Position numbers and translations under genes: made by a program. 64,000 bases of DNA from Empedobacter falsenii (lineage in GTDB: Bacteria > Bacteroidota > Bacteroidia > Flavobacteriales > Weeksellaceae). Where the stretch lies: the NCBI RefSeq assembly GCF_013488205.1, contig NZ_CP040908.1, positions 2,792,001 to 2,856,000 on the forward strand, in the 5' to 3' direction. Below the pieces are notes generated by a model that saw only the letters and a program-made list of their open reading frames with translations, was not told the origin of the DNA and did not search any database. Positions 51,179 through 59,742 of the stretch are shown here, in pieces. Each line of letters starts with the position of its first letter. Positions within the stretch are counted from its first letter, which is position 1.

Positions 51179-52294
51179 ATGAAAAAAATACAAATGGTTG
51201 ACTTACAAAGTCAATATCAAAAAATAAAAGGAGACGTTGATGCAGCAATTTTGAATGTTTTGGATTCGGCTGCTTTTATTAATGGACCAGAAGTAAAACA
51301 ATTCGAAACTGAATTGCAAGATTACTTAAATGTAAAACACGTAATTCCTTGTGGAAACGGAACTGATGCGTTGCAAATTGCTTTGATGGCGCTAGGTTTA
51401 GAGCCAGGTGACGAGGTGATTACGGCAGATTTTACATTTGCTGCAACAGTAGAAGTTGTTGATTTATTGAAATTAAATTCAATATTAGTTGACGTTGATT
51501 ATGATACTTTTACAATTGATACAGAAAAATTAAAAGCGGCAATCACGCCAAAAACAAAAGCAATTATTCCAGTTCATTTATTTGGTCAATGTGCGAATAT
51601 GGACGAGATTATGGCAATTGCAAAAGAACATAACTTATATGTTGTAGAAGATACTGCACAAGCTATTGGAGCGGATTACAAAGGTCGAAAAGCTGGAACA
51701 ATTGGTCACATTGGTTGTACATCTTTCTTTCCTTCAAAAAACTTAGGTTGTTATGGTGATGGTGGAGCAATTTTTACAAATGATGATGATATTGCACATC
51801 GTTTACGTGGAATTGTAAATCACGGAATGTACAAACGTTACTACCACGATGAAGTTGGTGTTAACTCTCGTTTGGATTCTGTTCAAGCAGCAGTTTTACG
51901 TCGTAAATTACCTTTCTTAAATGATTATAACGCTGCTCGTAACAAAGCTGCGGCTTATTATACAGAAGCTTTTAAAGATATTGATGCATTATTAACGCCT
52001 GTAAAAGGAGAAGACACAACTCACGTATTCCATCAATATACGTTACGTGTAACAAATGGTAAACGTAATGAATTACAAGCTTTCTTGACTGAAAAAGAAA
52101 TTCCTGCGATGATTTATTATCCTGTTCCATTACGCAAACAAAAAGCGTATGATAACGGGCATTATAATGATGCAGATTTTCCAAATACAAACAAATTGGT
52201 AGAAGAAGTAATGTCTTTACCAATGCACACAGAGTTAGATGAGGAGCAATTGGCTTACATCACTTCTGCTGTTCGCGAATTTTTTGGAAAATAA
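51179..52294 (+). CDS. DegT/DnrJ/EryC1/StrS-family sugar aminotransferase
   Basis: 371 aa PLP enzyme. Seen: N-terminal MVDLQSQY, CGNGTDALQIALMALG near residue 59 (phosphate site), EDTAQAIGADYKGRKAGTIG near residue 159 and the PLP Lys in FFPSKNLGCYGDGGA near residue 186, then RLDSVQAAVLRRKLP near residue 225. It converts a nucleotide-linked keto-sugar to the amino sugar, as WbpE/FdtB-type enzymes do for O-antigen, capsule or glycoprotein glycans; the exact sugar is not decided. The partner oxidase, acetyltransferase and epimerase are not here. It is followed by galE, but a terminator lies between. Confidence 0.92.
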   Translation: MKKIQMVDLQSQYQKIKGDVDAAILNVLDSAAFINGPEVKQFETELQDYLNVKHVIPCGNGTDALQIALMALGLEPGDEVITADFTFAATVEVVDLLKLNSILVDVDYDTFTIDTEKLKAAITPKTKAIIPVHLFGQCANMDEIMAIAKEHNLYVVEDTAQAIGADYKGRKAGTIGHIGCTSFFPSKNLGCYGDGGAIFTNDDDIAHRLRGIVNHGMYKRYYHDEVGVNSRLDSVQAAVLRRKLPFLNDYNAARNKAAAYYTEAFKDIDALLTPVKGEDTTHVFHQYTLRVTNGKRNELQAFLTEKEIPAMIYYPVPLRKQKAYDNGHYNDADFPNTNKLVEEVMSLPMHTELDEEQLAYITSAVREFFGK

Positions 52295-52315
52295 TTTATC
52301 CTAAAAATAATACGA

Positions 52316-52347
52316 AAAAGCTTCTGATTAGTTTCAGAAGCTTTTTT
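52316..52347 (+). terminator. Terminator of the sugar aminotransferase gene
   Basis: 12-bp stem AAAAGCTTCTGA with its complement, 6-base loop, T-run. Confidence 0.88.
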
Positions 52348-52354
52348 ATTTTCC

Positions 52355-52362
52355 TAAATTTG
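52355..52362 (+). promoter_or_regulatory. -7 box of galE
   Basis: TAAATTTG, 28 bases before the galE ATG, directly after the preceding terminator. No TTG at standard distance because the terminator occupies that space. Confidence 0.45.
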
Positions 52363-52390
52363 ATTTCACTATAAAAACTAAATATTAAAA

Positions 52391-53404
52391 ATGAGTAAAA
52401 TATTAGTAACTGGAGGTTTGGGTTACATTGGTTCGCACACAGTTGTAGCTTTACAAAATGCAGGTTATGAAGTTGTGATTATAGACGACTTATCGAACAC
52501 AGAAATTAGCGTGTTGGATAAAATTACTTCTATTACTAGAACAAAACCAACTTATTTCGAGATTGATTTAAAAGATCAAGAAAAAGTAAACGAATTTTTC
52601 AAAACAAATAAAATAGATGGAATTATCAACTTCGCAGCGCATAAAGCAGTTGGAGAATCTGTTGAAAAACCGTTGATGTATTATCGAAATAATCTTTTAG
52701 GTTTAATTAATCTTTTGGATGCAATGAAAGATTTTGATGCTAATAATATTATTTTCAGTTCGTCTTGTACAGTTTACGGACAAGCGGATAAAATGCCTAT
52801 TGATGAGCAAACTCCACTGAAAAAACCTGAATCTCCTTATGGAAAAACGAAACAAATGGGAGAGGAAATTTTAGAAGATTTCTCAGCAGCCTTTGATAAA
52901 AATGTGATTTGTTTACGTTATTTCAATCCAGTAGGTGCGCATCCAACTGCTAAAATTGGAGAATTACCAAAAGGAATTCCAAATAATCTAATTCCTTATG
53001 TTACACAAACTGCAGCTGGAATCAGAGAAGCATTATCGGTTTGGGGAGATGATTATCCAACGCGTGACGGAACGGCAATTCGTGATTATATTAATGTAAA
53101 TGATTTGGCTGATGCACACGTAAAAGCGGTAACTCGTTTGATCGAAAATAAAAATAAAGCAAAGCTAGAATTCTTTAATCTTGGAACGGGAACAGGATCT
53201 ACGGTTTTAGAAGTTGTTCACGCATTTGAAGATGCCAATGATTTGAAATTGAAATACGAAATCAAAGAGCGTCGCGCAGGAGATATTATCGAAGCTTATG
53301 CAAATAACTCTTTAGCAGAAAAAGAATTGGGTTGGAAACCTGAAACAAAATTATCAGAAAGTATGCGTACTGCCTGGGAATGGCAAAAAAGTTTAGAAAA
53401 ATAA
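52391..53404 (+). CDS. galE: UDP-glucose 4-epimerase
   Basis: 337 aa, NAD-dependent extended SDR that interconverts UDP-glucose and UDP-galactose (possibly the GlcNAc/GalNAc pair). Seen: GGLGYIGSHTVVALQNAGYEV-type NAD-binding start (GxxGxxG at residues 8-14), FAAHKAVGES near residue 82, the Ser-Ser-Thr-type SSCTVYG near residue 122, catalytic Tyr/Lys in SPYGKTK near residue 148, and RYFNPVGAHP near residue 177. Three bases before the Nudix gene, so the two are co-transcribed. Confidence 0.96.
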   Translation: MSKILVTGGLGYIGSHTVVALQNAGYEVVIIDDLSNTEISVLDKITSITRTKPTYFEIDLKDQEKVNEFFKTNKIDGIINFAAHKAVGESVEKPLMYYRNNLLGLINLLDAMKDFDANNIIFSSSCTVYGQADKMPIDEQTPLKKPESPYGKTKQMGEEILEDFSAAFDKNVICLRYFNPVGAHPTAKIGELPKGIPNNLIPYVTQTAAGIREALSVWGDDYPTRDGTAIRDYINVNDLADAHVKAVTRLIENKNKAKLEFFNLGTGTGSTVLEVVHAFEDANDLKLKYEIKERRAGDIIEAYANNSLAEKELGWKPETKLSESMRTAWEWQKSLEK

Positions 53405-53407
53405 AAG

Positions 53408-53812
53408 ATGATTCAATTACCAACAGCGGGTTTATTAGTTATTAAAAATAATAAACTGCTTTTGACATTTAGCAAAAATAAAAAAGCGTGGTATTTACCA
53501 GGTGGAAAAATTGATAAAGGTGAAAATTCTGAAACAGCTTTGGTAAGAGAAATAAAAGAAGAATTGAGTTTGGATTTGGTAAGAGAAGAGCTCAATTTTT
53601 ATTGTCATATTACAGCTGAAGCATATGGAGAACAGGATCTTATGATGGAACAAGATTGTTTTTTGTACGATTTGAACGAAGAAATAAAACCAACAAATGA
53701 AATTGAAGCTTACAACTATTTTACTTTTGAAGAATATTTACAAGAAGAAATTCAAGTAATTGGTGTAATTAAAGTTTTTGAAAAATTAACAAAAGATCAT
53801 TTATTGAACTAA
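53408..53812 (+). CDS. Nudix hydrolase
   Basis: 134 aa. The Nudix box G-x5-E-x7-R-E-U-x-E-E-x-G-U is seen near residues 36-58 as GGKIDKGENSETALVREIKEEL followed by S-L-D-L (the box Gly near its end is Asp/Ser-like, a common variant). It hydrolyses a nucleoside diphosphate linked to another moiety; N-terminal GLLVIKNNKLLLTFSKNKKAWYLPGG resembles ADP-ribose or (d)NTP-pool cleaners. Substrate not resolved. Starts 3 bases after galE. Confidence 0.88.
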   Translation: MIQLPTAGLLVIKNNKLLLTFSKNKKAWYLPGGKIDKGENSETALVREIKEELSLDLVREELNFYCHITAEAYGEQDLMMEQDCFLYDLNEEIKPTNEIEAYNYFTFEEYLQEEIQVIGVIKVFEKLTKDHLLN

Positions 53813-53829
53813 AATAATTTCAAAAATAG

Positions 53830-53856
53830 AAGGCAATCCGTAATCGAGATTGCCTT
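53830..53856. terminator. Bidirectional terminator
   Basis: 9-bp stem AAGGCAATC/GATTGCCTT with 9-base loop, T-rich after it. Between the Nudix and NlpE-like genes. Confidence 0.75.
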
Positions 53857-53866
53857 TTATTTTTTA

Positions 53867-54322
53867 TTATTTAGTCTTTTTCAAGATGTATTTATCTTTC
53901 AAATTTCCTGTAATTTCTTTTCCTTGTTGATCCAAAACTTTCAATCTATTTTCTTCAACTTTCAACACTAATGGATTTACATTAGAATTTAAATGTAAAA
54001 CATTTCCAGAAGCATCCCATTTATAAAATCCTTCGTCTTGATAAACTGTTTCTTTTCCTAAATATTCTTGCTCAATAAAAAAGTTACCATCTTTTTTCAA
54101 TTCAACAATATATTTTATTCCTTCGCAATCGGCACAAGGTAAAATTCCTTCATATTTTCCTACCCAATTCAAAGAGTTTTTAGAATTATGTTCTGCCATA
54201 GCTACAATAGCAGGAATAGCATTATCAATACTATTGTTTTTTTGTTCTTGTTGAACACCTTTTGATTGGCAAGAGAATATAATGAAGGATGCGAAAATAC
54301 TCGCGAATATAGATTTTTTCAT
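53867..54322 (-). CDS. NlpE-like copper-resistance/envelope-stress lipoprotein
   Basis: 151 aa. Lipobox I-I-F-S-C puts the Cys at residue 18. The mature part has a low-complexity linker (QSKGVQQEQKNNS) and one NlpE N-terminal-type domain with its C-x-x-C: YEGILPCADCEGI near residue 60. In E. coli NlpE senses surface contact and copper through the Cpx system; here only the first domain is present and Cpx is not visible, so the signalling role is open. Divergent from ogt across 85 bases. Confidence 0.88.
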   Translation of the reverse strand: MKKSIFASIFASFIIFSCQSKGVQQEQKNNSIDNAIPAIVAMAEHNSKNSLNWVGKYEGILPCADCEGIKYIVELKKDGNFFIEQEYLGKETVYQDEGFYKWDASGNVLHLNSNVNPLVLKVEENRLKVLDQQGKEITGNLKDKYILKKTK

Positions 54323-54407
54323 AAATTAATTTTATGATATTTTTAACAACAAATTTGATACCAAATTACGACTATATTTTTCTAACTTTCAACTAAAATT
54401 TTATAAA

Positions 54408-54914
54408 ATGTTTCGCTCAAAAAAAATACAAACACCTCTTGGAGAAATGCTTGCAATAAAGTCGGAAAAAGGACTTTGTATGTTAGAGTTTTTTGATGGA
54501 AAATCGACCGAAAAACAACTCAAAGAAATAGAAAACTTAGGTGAAATTTTAGAAAAAGATGATGAAATTTTGAATCGTTTAGAAAATGAATTGAACGATT
54601 ATTTTAAAGGAAATTTAAAAGAATTTACCATTCCACTTGATTTGATTGGAACAGATTTCCAGAAAAAAGTTTGGAACGAATTAATTAAAATTCCGTTTGG
54701 AGAAACAAGATCGTACAAAGAACAATCGATAGCTGTTGGAGATTTATTAGCGATACGAGCAGTTGCAAATGCGAATGGAAAGAATAAAATTGCAATTGTA
54801 GTACCTTGTCATCGCGTAATTGGCTCAGATGGTTCGTTAACTGGATATGCAGGCGGAAAGAAACGTAAACAATTTTTGTTGGAATTAGAATCGCAACAAT
54901 TGAATTTATTTTAG
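54408..54914 (+). CDS. ogt: Methylated-DNA--protein-cysteine methyltransferase
   Basis: 168 aa. Repairs O6-alkylguanine by moving the alkyl group to its own Cys. Seen: helix-turn-helix region FQKKVWNELIKIPFGETRSYKE near residue 83, and the active site IVVPCHRVIG near residue 133 with the acceptor Cys, then GSLTGYAGG. N-terminal domain is present (about residues 1-75), as in Ogt/MGMT; no Ada regulatory domain. Its gene is followed 40 bases later by lipA, possibly in one transcript. Confidence 0.95.
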   Translation: MFRSKKIQTPLGEMLAIKSEKGLCMLEFFDGKSTEKQLKEIENLGEILEKDDEILNRLENELNDYFKGNLKEFTIPLDLIGTDFQKKVWNELIKIPFGETRSYKEQSIAVGDLLAIRAVANANGKNKIAIVVPCHRVIGSDGSLTGYAGGKKRKQFLLELESQQLNLF

Positions 54915-54953
54915 AAAAATAAATTGTAAATTAGCCAATCAGAAAAGTAATGT

Positions 54954-55823
54954 ATGAGTGTTGAGCTATTACCAGATGGAAGAGTAAAAAAACCTGAATG
55001 GTTGCGTGTAAAATTGCCTACAGGGAAAAAACATCGTGAATTAAGAGGTTTAGTTGATAAATATAAATTGAACACAATTTGCCAAAGTGGAAGTTGTCCT
55101 AATATGGGCGAATGTTGGGGTGAAGGAACAGCAACATTTATGATTTTGGGAAATGTGTGTACACGTTCTTGTGGTTTTTGTGGCGTAAAAACTGGTCGTC
55201 CAGATCAAGTGGATTGGGCAGAACCTGAAAAAGTAGCGCGTTCTATCAAATTAATGCAAATAAAACATGCGGTTTTAACGTCTGTTGACCGTGACGATTT
55301 AAAAGATATGGGATCTATTATTTGGGCAGAAACGATACATGCTGTTCGTAGAATTAGCCCAGGAACAACGATGGAAACTTTGATTCCAGATTTTCAAGGA
55401 ATTGAAAAACACATCGATCGTATTGTAGAAGCTGCACCAGAAGTGCTTTCTCATAATATGGAAACGGTTCGTCGTTTAACACGAGAAGTTCGTATTCAGG
55501 CAAAATATGATCGTTCGTTAGAAGTTCTACGTTATGCAAAAGAAGCAGGTCAACGTCGTACAAAGACTGGAATCATGCTTGGTTTAGGTGAGTTTGAAGA
55601 CGAAGTTTTTGAAACAATTCAGGAAGTTGCTGATGCAAATGTAGATGTCATTACAATTGGTCAATATTTACAACCAACGAAAAAACATTTACCTTTGAAA
55701 GAGTTTATCACGCCAGAACAATTCAAAAAATACGAAGATTTCGCACGTGGATTAGGATTCCGTCATGTAGAATCTGGACCATTAGTTCGTTCTTCTTACC
55801 ACGCAGAGAAACATATTTTATAA
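54954..55823 (+). CDS. lipA: Lipoyl synthase
   Basis: 289 aa radical-SAM enzyme that inserts two sulfurs into octanoyl domains. Two 4Fe-4S sites are seen: the auxiliary cluster in CQSGSCPNMGEC near residue 44-55 and the radical-SAM motif C-x3-C-x2-C in CTRSCGFCGV near residue 70, plus a conserved R-S-S-Y-H-A-E near the C-terminus that includes the third-ligand Ser. Target proteins include the glycine cleavage H protein (gcvT is in this window) and 2-oxo acid dehydrogenases. lipB is not nearby. Ends at a terminator. Confidence 0.97.
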   Translation: MSVELLPDGRVKKPEWLRVKLPTGKKHRELRGLVDKYKLNTICQSGSCPNMGECWGEGTATFMILGNVCTRSCGFCGVKTGRPDQVDWAEPEKVARSIKLMQIKHAVLTSVDRDDLKDMGSIIWAETIHAVRRISPGTTMETLIPDFQGIEKHIDRIVEAAPEVLSHNMETVRRLTREVRIQAKYDRSLEVLRYAKEAGQRRTKTGIMLGLGEFEDEVFETIQEVADANVDVITIGQYLQPTKKHLPLKEFITPEQFKKYEDFARGLGFRHVESGPLVRSSYHAEKHIL

Positions 55824-55846
55824 ATAGATTTATTTCATCATATTTT

Positions 55847-55877
55847 AAAGAGACACAAGCTATTATGTCTCTTTTTT
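55847..55877 (+). terminator. Terminator of lipA
   Basis: 9-bp stem AAAGAGACA/TGTCTCTTT with 10-base loop and T-run. Confidence 0.8.
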
Positions 55878-55904
55878 GTTATATTTAAATCTTAATAACT
55901 AAAT

Positions 55905-56663
55905 ATGAAAAAACTAATTACACTTATTATATTATTTTCAAGTTTTGCAAATGCTCAGATTTATGAAGTAGAATATGAAACCCAGATTAAAGTAAAATAC
56001 AATGAAAAAGGTTTAGATTTTTATAAAGAGATTTCTGATCCTGAAGTAAGAAAACAAAATATTGATCAGAATGAAAATCCTCTTGCTTTAGATTTTAAAT
56101 TTATTTTGAATAAAGATGAAGCAAATACAATTGAATTACCAAAAGTTCAGAATGGGCAAGGACAGATTGTTTTTATCAAGAAAAGTGCACCATATATGTA
56201 TTTTGGAACAACTTATTTCAATCATGCAAAACAAGAAACGTTGATGCAACAAGATGTTTATGGAAAAAAATATATTGTTTACGATAAAATAAATAATCTT
56301 GATTGGAAATTATCAAATGAAACAAAAAATATTCTCGGATATAAAGTACAAAAAGCAACAGCAAATTTTAATGACAGAATATTTGTAGCTTGGTTTGTTC
56401 CAGAAATGAAAACAGATTTGATGCTTATTAATTTCAAAAGTCCAGGGGGTTTAGTCCTTGATCTTGAAATTTTTTATGAAGATGAAATGGGGAAATATTT
56501 TGTAGTTTATAAAGCAAATTCCATCAAAGAAAAAACTAAATTCAAATTTATTGTTCCGACAAAAGGAAATAGAATTTCGAGCGATGAATTAGAGATAATT
56601 TGGGAAGATCTTGATAAAAAAAGAAATGAAGCTAATAATCAAGGAATAGAAAAAAAGGACTAA
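55905..56663 (+). CDS. GLPGLI family protein
   Basis: 252 aa. Signal peptide to about residue 17 (FSSFANAQ). The GLPGLI family (a Bacteroidota-only exported family named for a C-terminal motif) is recognised from the chain EVEYETQIKV, YMYFGTTYFNH, NILGYKVQKATANF, VAWFVPEMK, and the degenerate name motif SPGGLVLDLEIFYED near residue 188. The name motif is reduced from GLPGLI to G-G-L-V-L. Function unknown. It is followed 1 base later by a paralogue with a frameshift, so the two formed a tandem pair. Confidence 0.85.
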   Translation: MKKLITLIILFSSFANAQIYEVEYETQIKVKYNEKGLDFYKEISDPEVRKQNIDQNENPLALDFKFILNKDEANTIELPKVQNGQGQIVFIKKSAPYMYFGTTYFNHAKQETLMQQDVYGKKYIVYDKINNLDWKLSNETKNILGYKVQKATANFNDRIFVAWFVPEMKTDLMLINFKSPGGLVLDLEIFYEDEMGKYFVVYKANSIKEKTKFKFIVPTKGNRISSDELEIIWEDLDKKRNEANNQGIEKKD

Positions 56664-56664
56664 T

Positions 56665-57425
56665 ATGAAAAAAATAATCGCACTAATTATTCTGATTTCT
56701 AGTATTGCAAATGCTCAATTTTATGAAATTGAATACGCGAGGTACAACCTCAAATTCATTTTACGGATAAAGCTTTAGAAAATTTGAAACAATATTATCC
56801 AGATCAAAAACAACGTGAAGAATTTTTAGAATCTGCGAAAAAAATTCCTAAACAATTTTATAGTTTCAAATACAATGAAACCAAAAGCCAAACTTCTTAT
56901 ATTTTGAGAGTTGATAATACTCAAGAACCTTCACAAATGTCGATGGGAATTCGACCAGATATTGGGAGTAATCCGATATTTAGTTATAAAGAGAATTTAT
57001 ATTACTACGAAACGGATATGTTTACAGGTAATAAAATGGTGATATATGATTCTTTGCAAAAAGTGAATTTTGTAGAAACTAGAAAAACTAAAAATATATT
57101 GGGTTTTGGTGTAAAAGAAGCGATAACGAAATACAAAAACTATGATTTAATTGCTTGGTATGCGCCTCAAATTTCGTATGAATATTCGCCAGATAAATTT
57201 TATGGAACAAAAGGACTAATTTTAGAATTACACTATAAATTCATCAAAGATGATGTAGAAGTGATGATTTCTTGGATTGCTGTAAAGAAAAAAGAGTTGA
57301 AAAAATCACCAGTTTTCAAAATCAATAATCAATTGAAAAAAGTTTATCAAGCAGAATTTCTAAAAATGATCGAAGATTCAAATCAAATACAACGAGAAGC
57401 AGCTAACCAAGGAGTTGAAAAATAA
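56665..57425 (+). pseudogene. GLPGLI-family paralogue with frameshift after the signal peptide
   Basis: An ATG at 56665 starts a signal peptide almost equal to the upstream gene's (K-K-I-I-A-L-I-I-L-I-S-S-I-A-N-A-Q) followed by F-Y-E-I-E-Y, but this frame stops at UAG 56776-56778. The rest of the protein (I-R-E-V-Q-P-Q-I-H-F, then TDKALENLKQYYPDQKQ and onwards to the stop at 57425) is in another frame, open from 56733. One missing base between about 56733 and 56742 explains both pieces. The body keeps NILGFGVKEAITKY and GTKGLILELHYKF, the degenerate GLPGLI motif. A shorter product from TTG at 56784 would have no signal peptide and so is unlikely to work in the envelope. Could also be a sequencing error. 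Confidence 0.7.
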
Positions 57426-57441
57426 TAAAAGAATACATAAC

Positions 57442-57470
57442 AAACTTGCTTAACTTTAAGCAAGTTTTTT
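57442..57470 (+). terminator. Terminator before cinA
   Basis: 12-bp stem AAACTTGCTTAA with its complement, 2-base centre, T-run. It occupies the place of a TTG (57446) that would otherwise open a longer cinA frame. Confidence 0.87.
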
Positions 57471-57475
57471 TGTGT

Positions 57476-58735
57476 ATGAAAATTAAAGCGACATTACTCA
57501 CAATTGGTGATGAAATTCTTATCGGACAAATTGTGGATACAAATTCGGCATTTATCGCCAAACAATTGAATACGATTGGGATTGAAGTGGAAGAAATTAT
57601 TTCTGTTCAAGACGAAATGAATCATATTATTGAAGCTTTCGAACGAGGAATTTCTAAATCAGATATTGTAATTGTTACAGGAGGTTTAGGACCGACAAAA
57701 GATGATAAAACCAAAGTAGCTTTGTGTCAATTTTTAGATTGTGAATTAATTCAAGAACCAAAAATTTTAGAGAATATTGTTCAATTATTTCAAACAAGAG
57801 GTTACACAAAAGAATTAAATAGTCTGAATCAAGATCAAGCTTTAATTCCAGAAAAATCTACATTTATTCAGAACAAATACGGAACGGCGCCATGTCTTTG
57901 GACTACTATTAATGATAAAATCATCATCAATTTGCCAGGTGTTCCTTTTGAAATGAAAGGTTTGATGCGCGATGAAATTATTCAAAGATTACAAAACCAA
58001 TTTCAATCAGAAACTATTGTTCATCGTGATATTTTGATAAGTGGAATTCCTGAAAGTGATTTAGCAATTTTGTTAGAAGATTGGGAAAATAATTTGCCCG
58101 AATTTATTCATTTGGCGTATTTACCGAATCGAACTTCTATTGATTTACGATTTTCAGCGTTTGGAACAGATAAAGAATTTTTACAAAATGAAATTCAGCA
58201 TCAAATCAATCAATTCAAATTAATTGCAGGAGAATTTCTAGTTTCTGAAAATTCAGGAAATGCGCAGCAAATTTTGGGTGATATTTTAAAAGAAAAAGGA
58301 TTGACAATTTCGACTGCCGAAAGTTGTACTGGAGGAAATATAGCAAGTTTGATCACTTCTGTTTCGGGAAGTTCTGCTTATTATTTTGGAACAATAGTTT
58401 CATACGACACTTCGGTAAAAGTAAATTTGCTAAATGTGAATCAATCTGATATTGATGAATTTACAGTAGTTTCGGAACAAGTTGCTGAACAAATGGCAAA
58501 AGGTGTTCGAAATCAATTAAAAACGGATATTAGTATTTCTACAACTGGTGTCGCTGGTCCAAATAAAGGTGAAGATGGAAAAGAGGTTGGAACAGTTTGG
58601 ATTTCGATTACAAATGGTCATTCAACATGGAATAAAAAATATTTTTATCCCTATTTAGATCGAGAAGATTTCATCAAAATTGTTTCGAATAATGCACTTA
58701 ATTTGGCAATTCAGTTTGTGAGAGAGGAGTGTTAA
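57476..58735 (+). CDS. cinA: CinA-like protein (ADP-ribose/NMN-related COG1058-CinA)
   Basis: 419 aa from the ATG at 57476; the longer frame from 57446 lies inside the preceding terminator. N-terminal MoCF/COG1058 domain (LLTIGDEILIGQIVDTNSAF, VIVTGGLGPTKDDKTK near residue 65) with ADP-ribose pyrophosphatase activity in characterised members; C-terminal CinA domain with nicotinamide mononucleotide deamidase features (TISTAESCTGGNIASLITSV near residue 272, GVAGP near residue 360). So it likely takes part in pyridine nucleotide salvage. The link to competence in the name comes from Streptococcus and does not imply competence here. Confidence 0.93.
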   Translation: MKIKATLLTIGDEILIGQIVDTNSAFIAKQLNTIGIEVEEIISVQDEMNHIIEAFERGISKSDIVIVTGGLGPTKDDKTKVALCQFLDCELIQEPKILENIVQLFQTRGYTKELNSLNQDQALIPEKSTFIQNKYGTAPCLWTTINDKIIINLPGVPFEMKGLMRDEIIQRLQNQFQSETIVHRDILISGIPESDLAILLEDWENNLPEFIHLAYLPNRTSIDLRFSAFGTDKEFLQNEIQHQINQFKLIAGEFLVSENSGNAQQILGDILKEKGLTISTAESCTGGNIASLITSVSGSSAYYFGTIVSYDTSVKVNLLNVNQSDIDEFTVVSEQVAEQMAKGVRNQLKTDISISTTGVAGPNKGEDGKEVGTVWISITNGHSTWNKKYFYPYLDREDFIKIVSNNALNLAIQFVREEC

Positions 58736-58773
58736 TAATTTTTTAGAAAATCACAAGCATTATGAATTAATAA

Positions 58774-59094
58774 ATGAGAAATCGTAAAAAACTACTAAAT
58801 AAATCTATCTGCCTAATCCTAGAAAATTCAAATGAAGAAGATGACATAAAAGTATATTATGGTAAAGTTTTAAAAGATAAAAATGAATCATATTATTTTA
58901 CTGATAATTCATCAACAATACATTTAACTTTAGATGAAGAAGATTTAGACAATGCAAAAGTAATAACCCAAGAAAAACAGAAAGAAAATGAAATATTTAG
59001 AAATTGTGATTATTCTATTTGGATTATAGTTAATATAATAGAAATTGATGAACCAACAGATGACATGAAAAAAACTAATATGAAATGGGATTAA
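58774..59094 (+). CDS. Hypothetical protein
   Basis: 106 aa, not recognised. No signal or TM. Rich in Asp, Glu, Asn and Lys; contains VYYGKVLKDKNESYYFT and WIIVNIIEIDEP, giving an alternating strand pattern like a small beta-barrel or ribosome-associated fold, but no motif. The AT content and Asn-rich composition match its neighbours. 16 bases before the next small gene, so perhaps co-transcribed. Confidence 0.6.
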   Translation: MRNRKKLLNKSICLILENSNEEDDIKVYYGKVLKDKNESYYFTDNSSTIHLTLDEEDLDNAKVITQEKQKENEIFRNCDYSIWIIVNIIEIDEPTDDMKKTNMKWD

Positions 59095-59110
59095 TCCCTA
59101 CTTTTACCAC

Positions 59111-59293
59111 ATGAAACAAAATATCATTTATAGTATCATTTTCTTTTTTGCGTTATTTGGACTAAAATATTTGTTCGATAAAAGCGATGTGCAAACAATG
59201 TTGGTTTATTCGGCAATTGGAACAGTTATCTTTTTTATTTATCGTGTTGTTGTAAGAAAAATGTTATACAAACAAAAAGACCAAGAAAACTAA
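59111..59293 (+). CDS. Small two-TM protein
   Basis: 60 aa. Two hydrophobic segments (residues 5-20 and 31-46) with a basic C-terminus (VVRKMLYKQKDQEN). Unknown function. Its last codons encode the left arm of the bidirectional terminator and its stop codon overlaps that of the convergent peroxiredoxin gene by four bases, a very compact end-to-end arrangement that argues it is a real gene. Confidence 0.6.
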   Translation: MKQNIIYSIIFFFALFGLKYLFDKSDVQTMLVYSAIGTVIFFIYRVVVRKMLYKQKDQEN

Positions 59294-59309
59294 TTTCCTT
59301 GGTCTTTTT
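59274..59309. terminator. Bidirectional terminator inside two convergent coding ends
   Basis: 12-bp stem AAAAAGACCAAG/CTTGGTCTTTTT (plus a possible AAA/TTT inner extension) with T-runs on both strands. Both arms are coding: the left in the 60-aa gene, the right in the peroxiredoxin gene. Confidence 0.8.
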
Positions 59310-59742
59310 TTATTGCTTGCATTGCTTCTTCGATGTGCGTTTCGGCTACATTTGAAACAATGTGTTTGATTAATTTTCCTTGTTTATTGAATACAAAAGT
59401 TTCTCGTGGTGTGATTAATCCAAATTTCTTTTTAATTCCTAACAATTTCGACAACTTTGCACCTTTATCAGAAAGTAACGGAAAGTTTAGTTGATGTTTT
59501 GTATAAAACTTTTCGTGAGAAGATGTTGATTGTCCATTTATTCCAACAATCACAGCATCTAAAGCATTAAAATCTTCATTTACATCACGAAATTGACACA
59601 CCTCTTTTGTACACATTGGCGTAAAATCCATTGGATAAAAGAATAAAATAAAATATTTTTTGTACAAAAATTCGTCCGAATTAAACCAATTTCCTTTGTT
59701 ATCCTCCAACGAAAAAGTTGGTATGTGATCGCCTAATTTCAT
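59290..59742 (-). CDS. bcp: Peroxiredoxin, BCP/PrxQ type
   Basis: 150 aa thiol peroxidase. The peroxidatic Cys is in FFYPMDFTPMCTKEVCQF near residue 44, with a resolving Cys five residues later (C-x4-C), as in atypical two-Cys BCP/PrxQ; the P-x3-T/S-x2-C active-site pattern is T-P-M-C here. The C-terminal GLITPRETFVFNKQGK holds the conserved Arg. Cytosolic detoxification of peroxides, reduced by thioredoxin. Its ATG overlaps the queD stop (ATGA), so it belongs to the idi-queD-bcp run. Confidence 0.93.
   Translation of the reverse strand: MKLGDHIPTFSLEDNKGNWFNSDEFLYKKYFILFFYPMDFTPMCTKEVCQFRDVNEDFNALDAVIVGINGQSTSSHEKFYTKHQLNFPLLSDKGAKLSKLLGIKKKFGLITPRETFVFNKQGKLIKHIVSNVAETHIEEAMQAIKKDQGN

Noticed and set aside
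57446-57475. TTG start giving a longer CinA
   Set aside because: The codons form the stem of an intrinsic terminator; the ATG at 57476 fits family N-termini.
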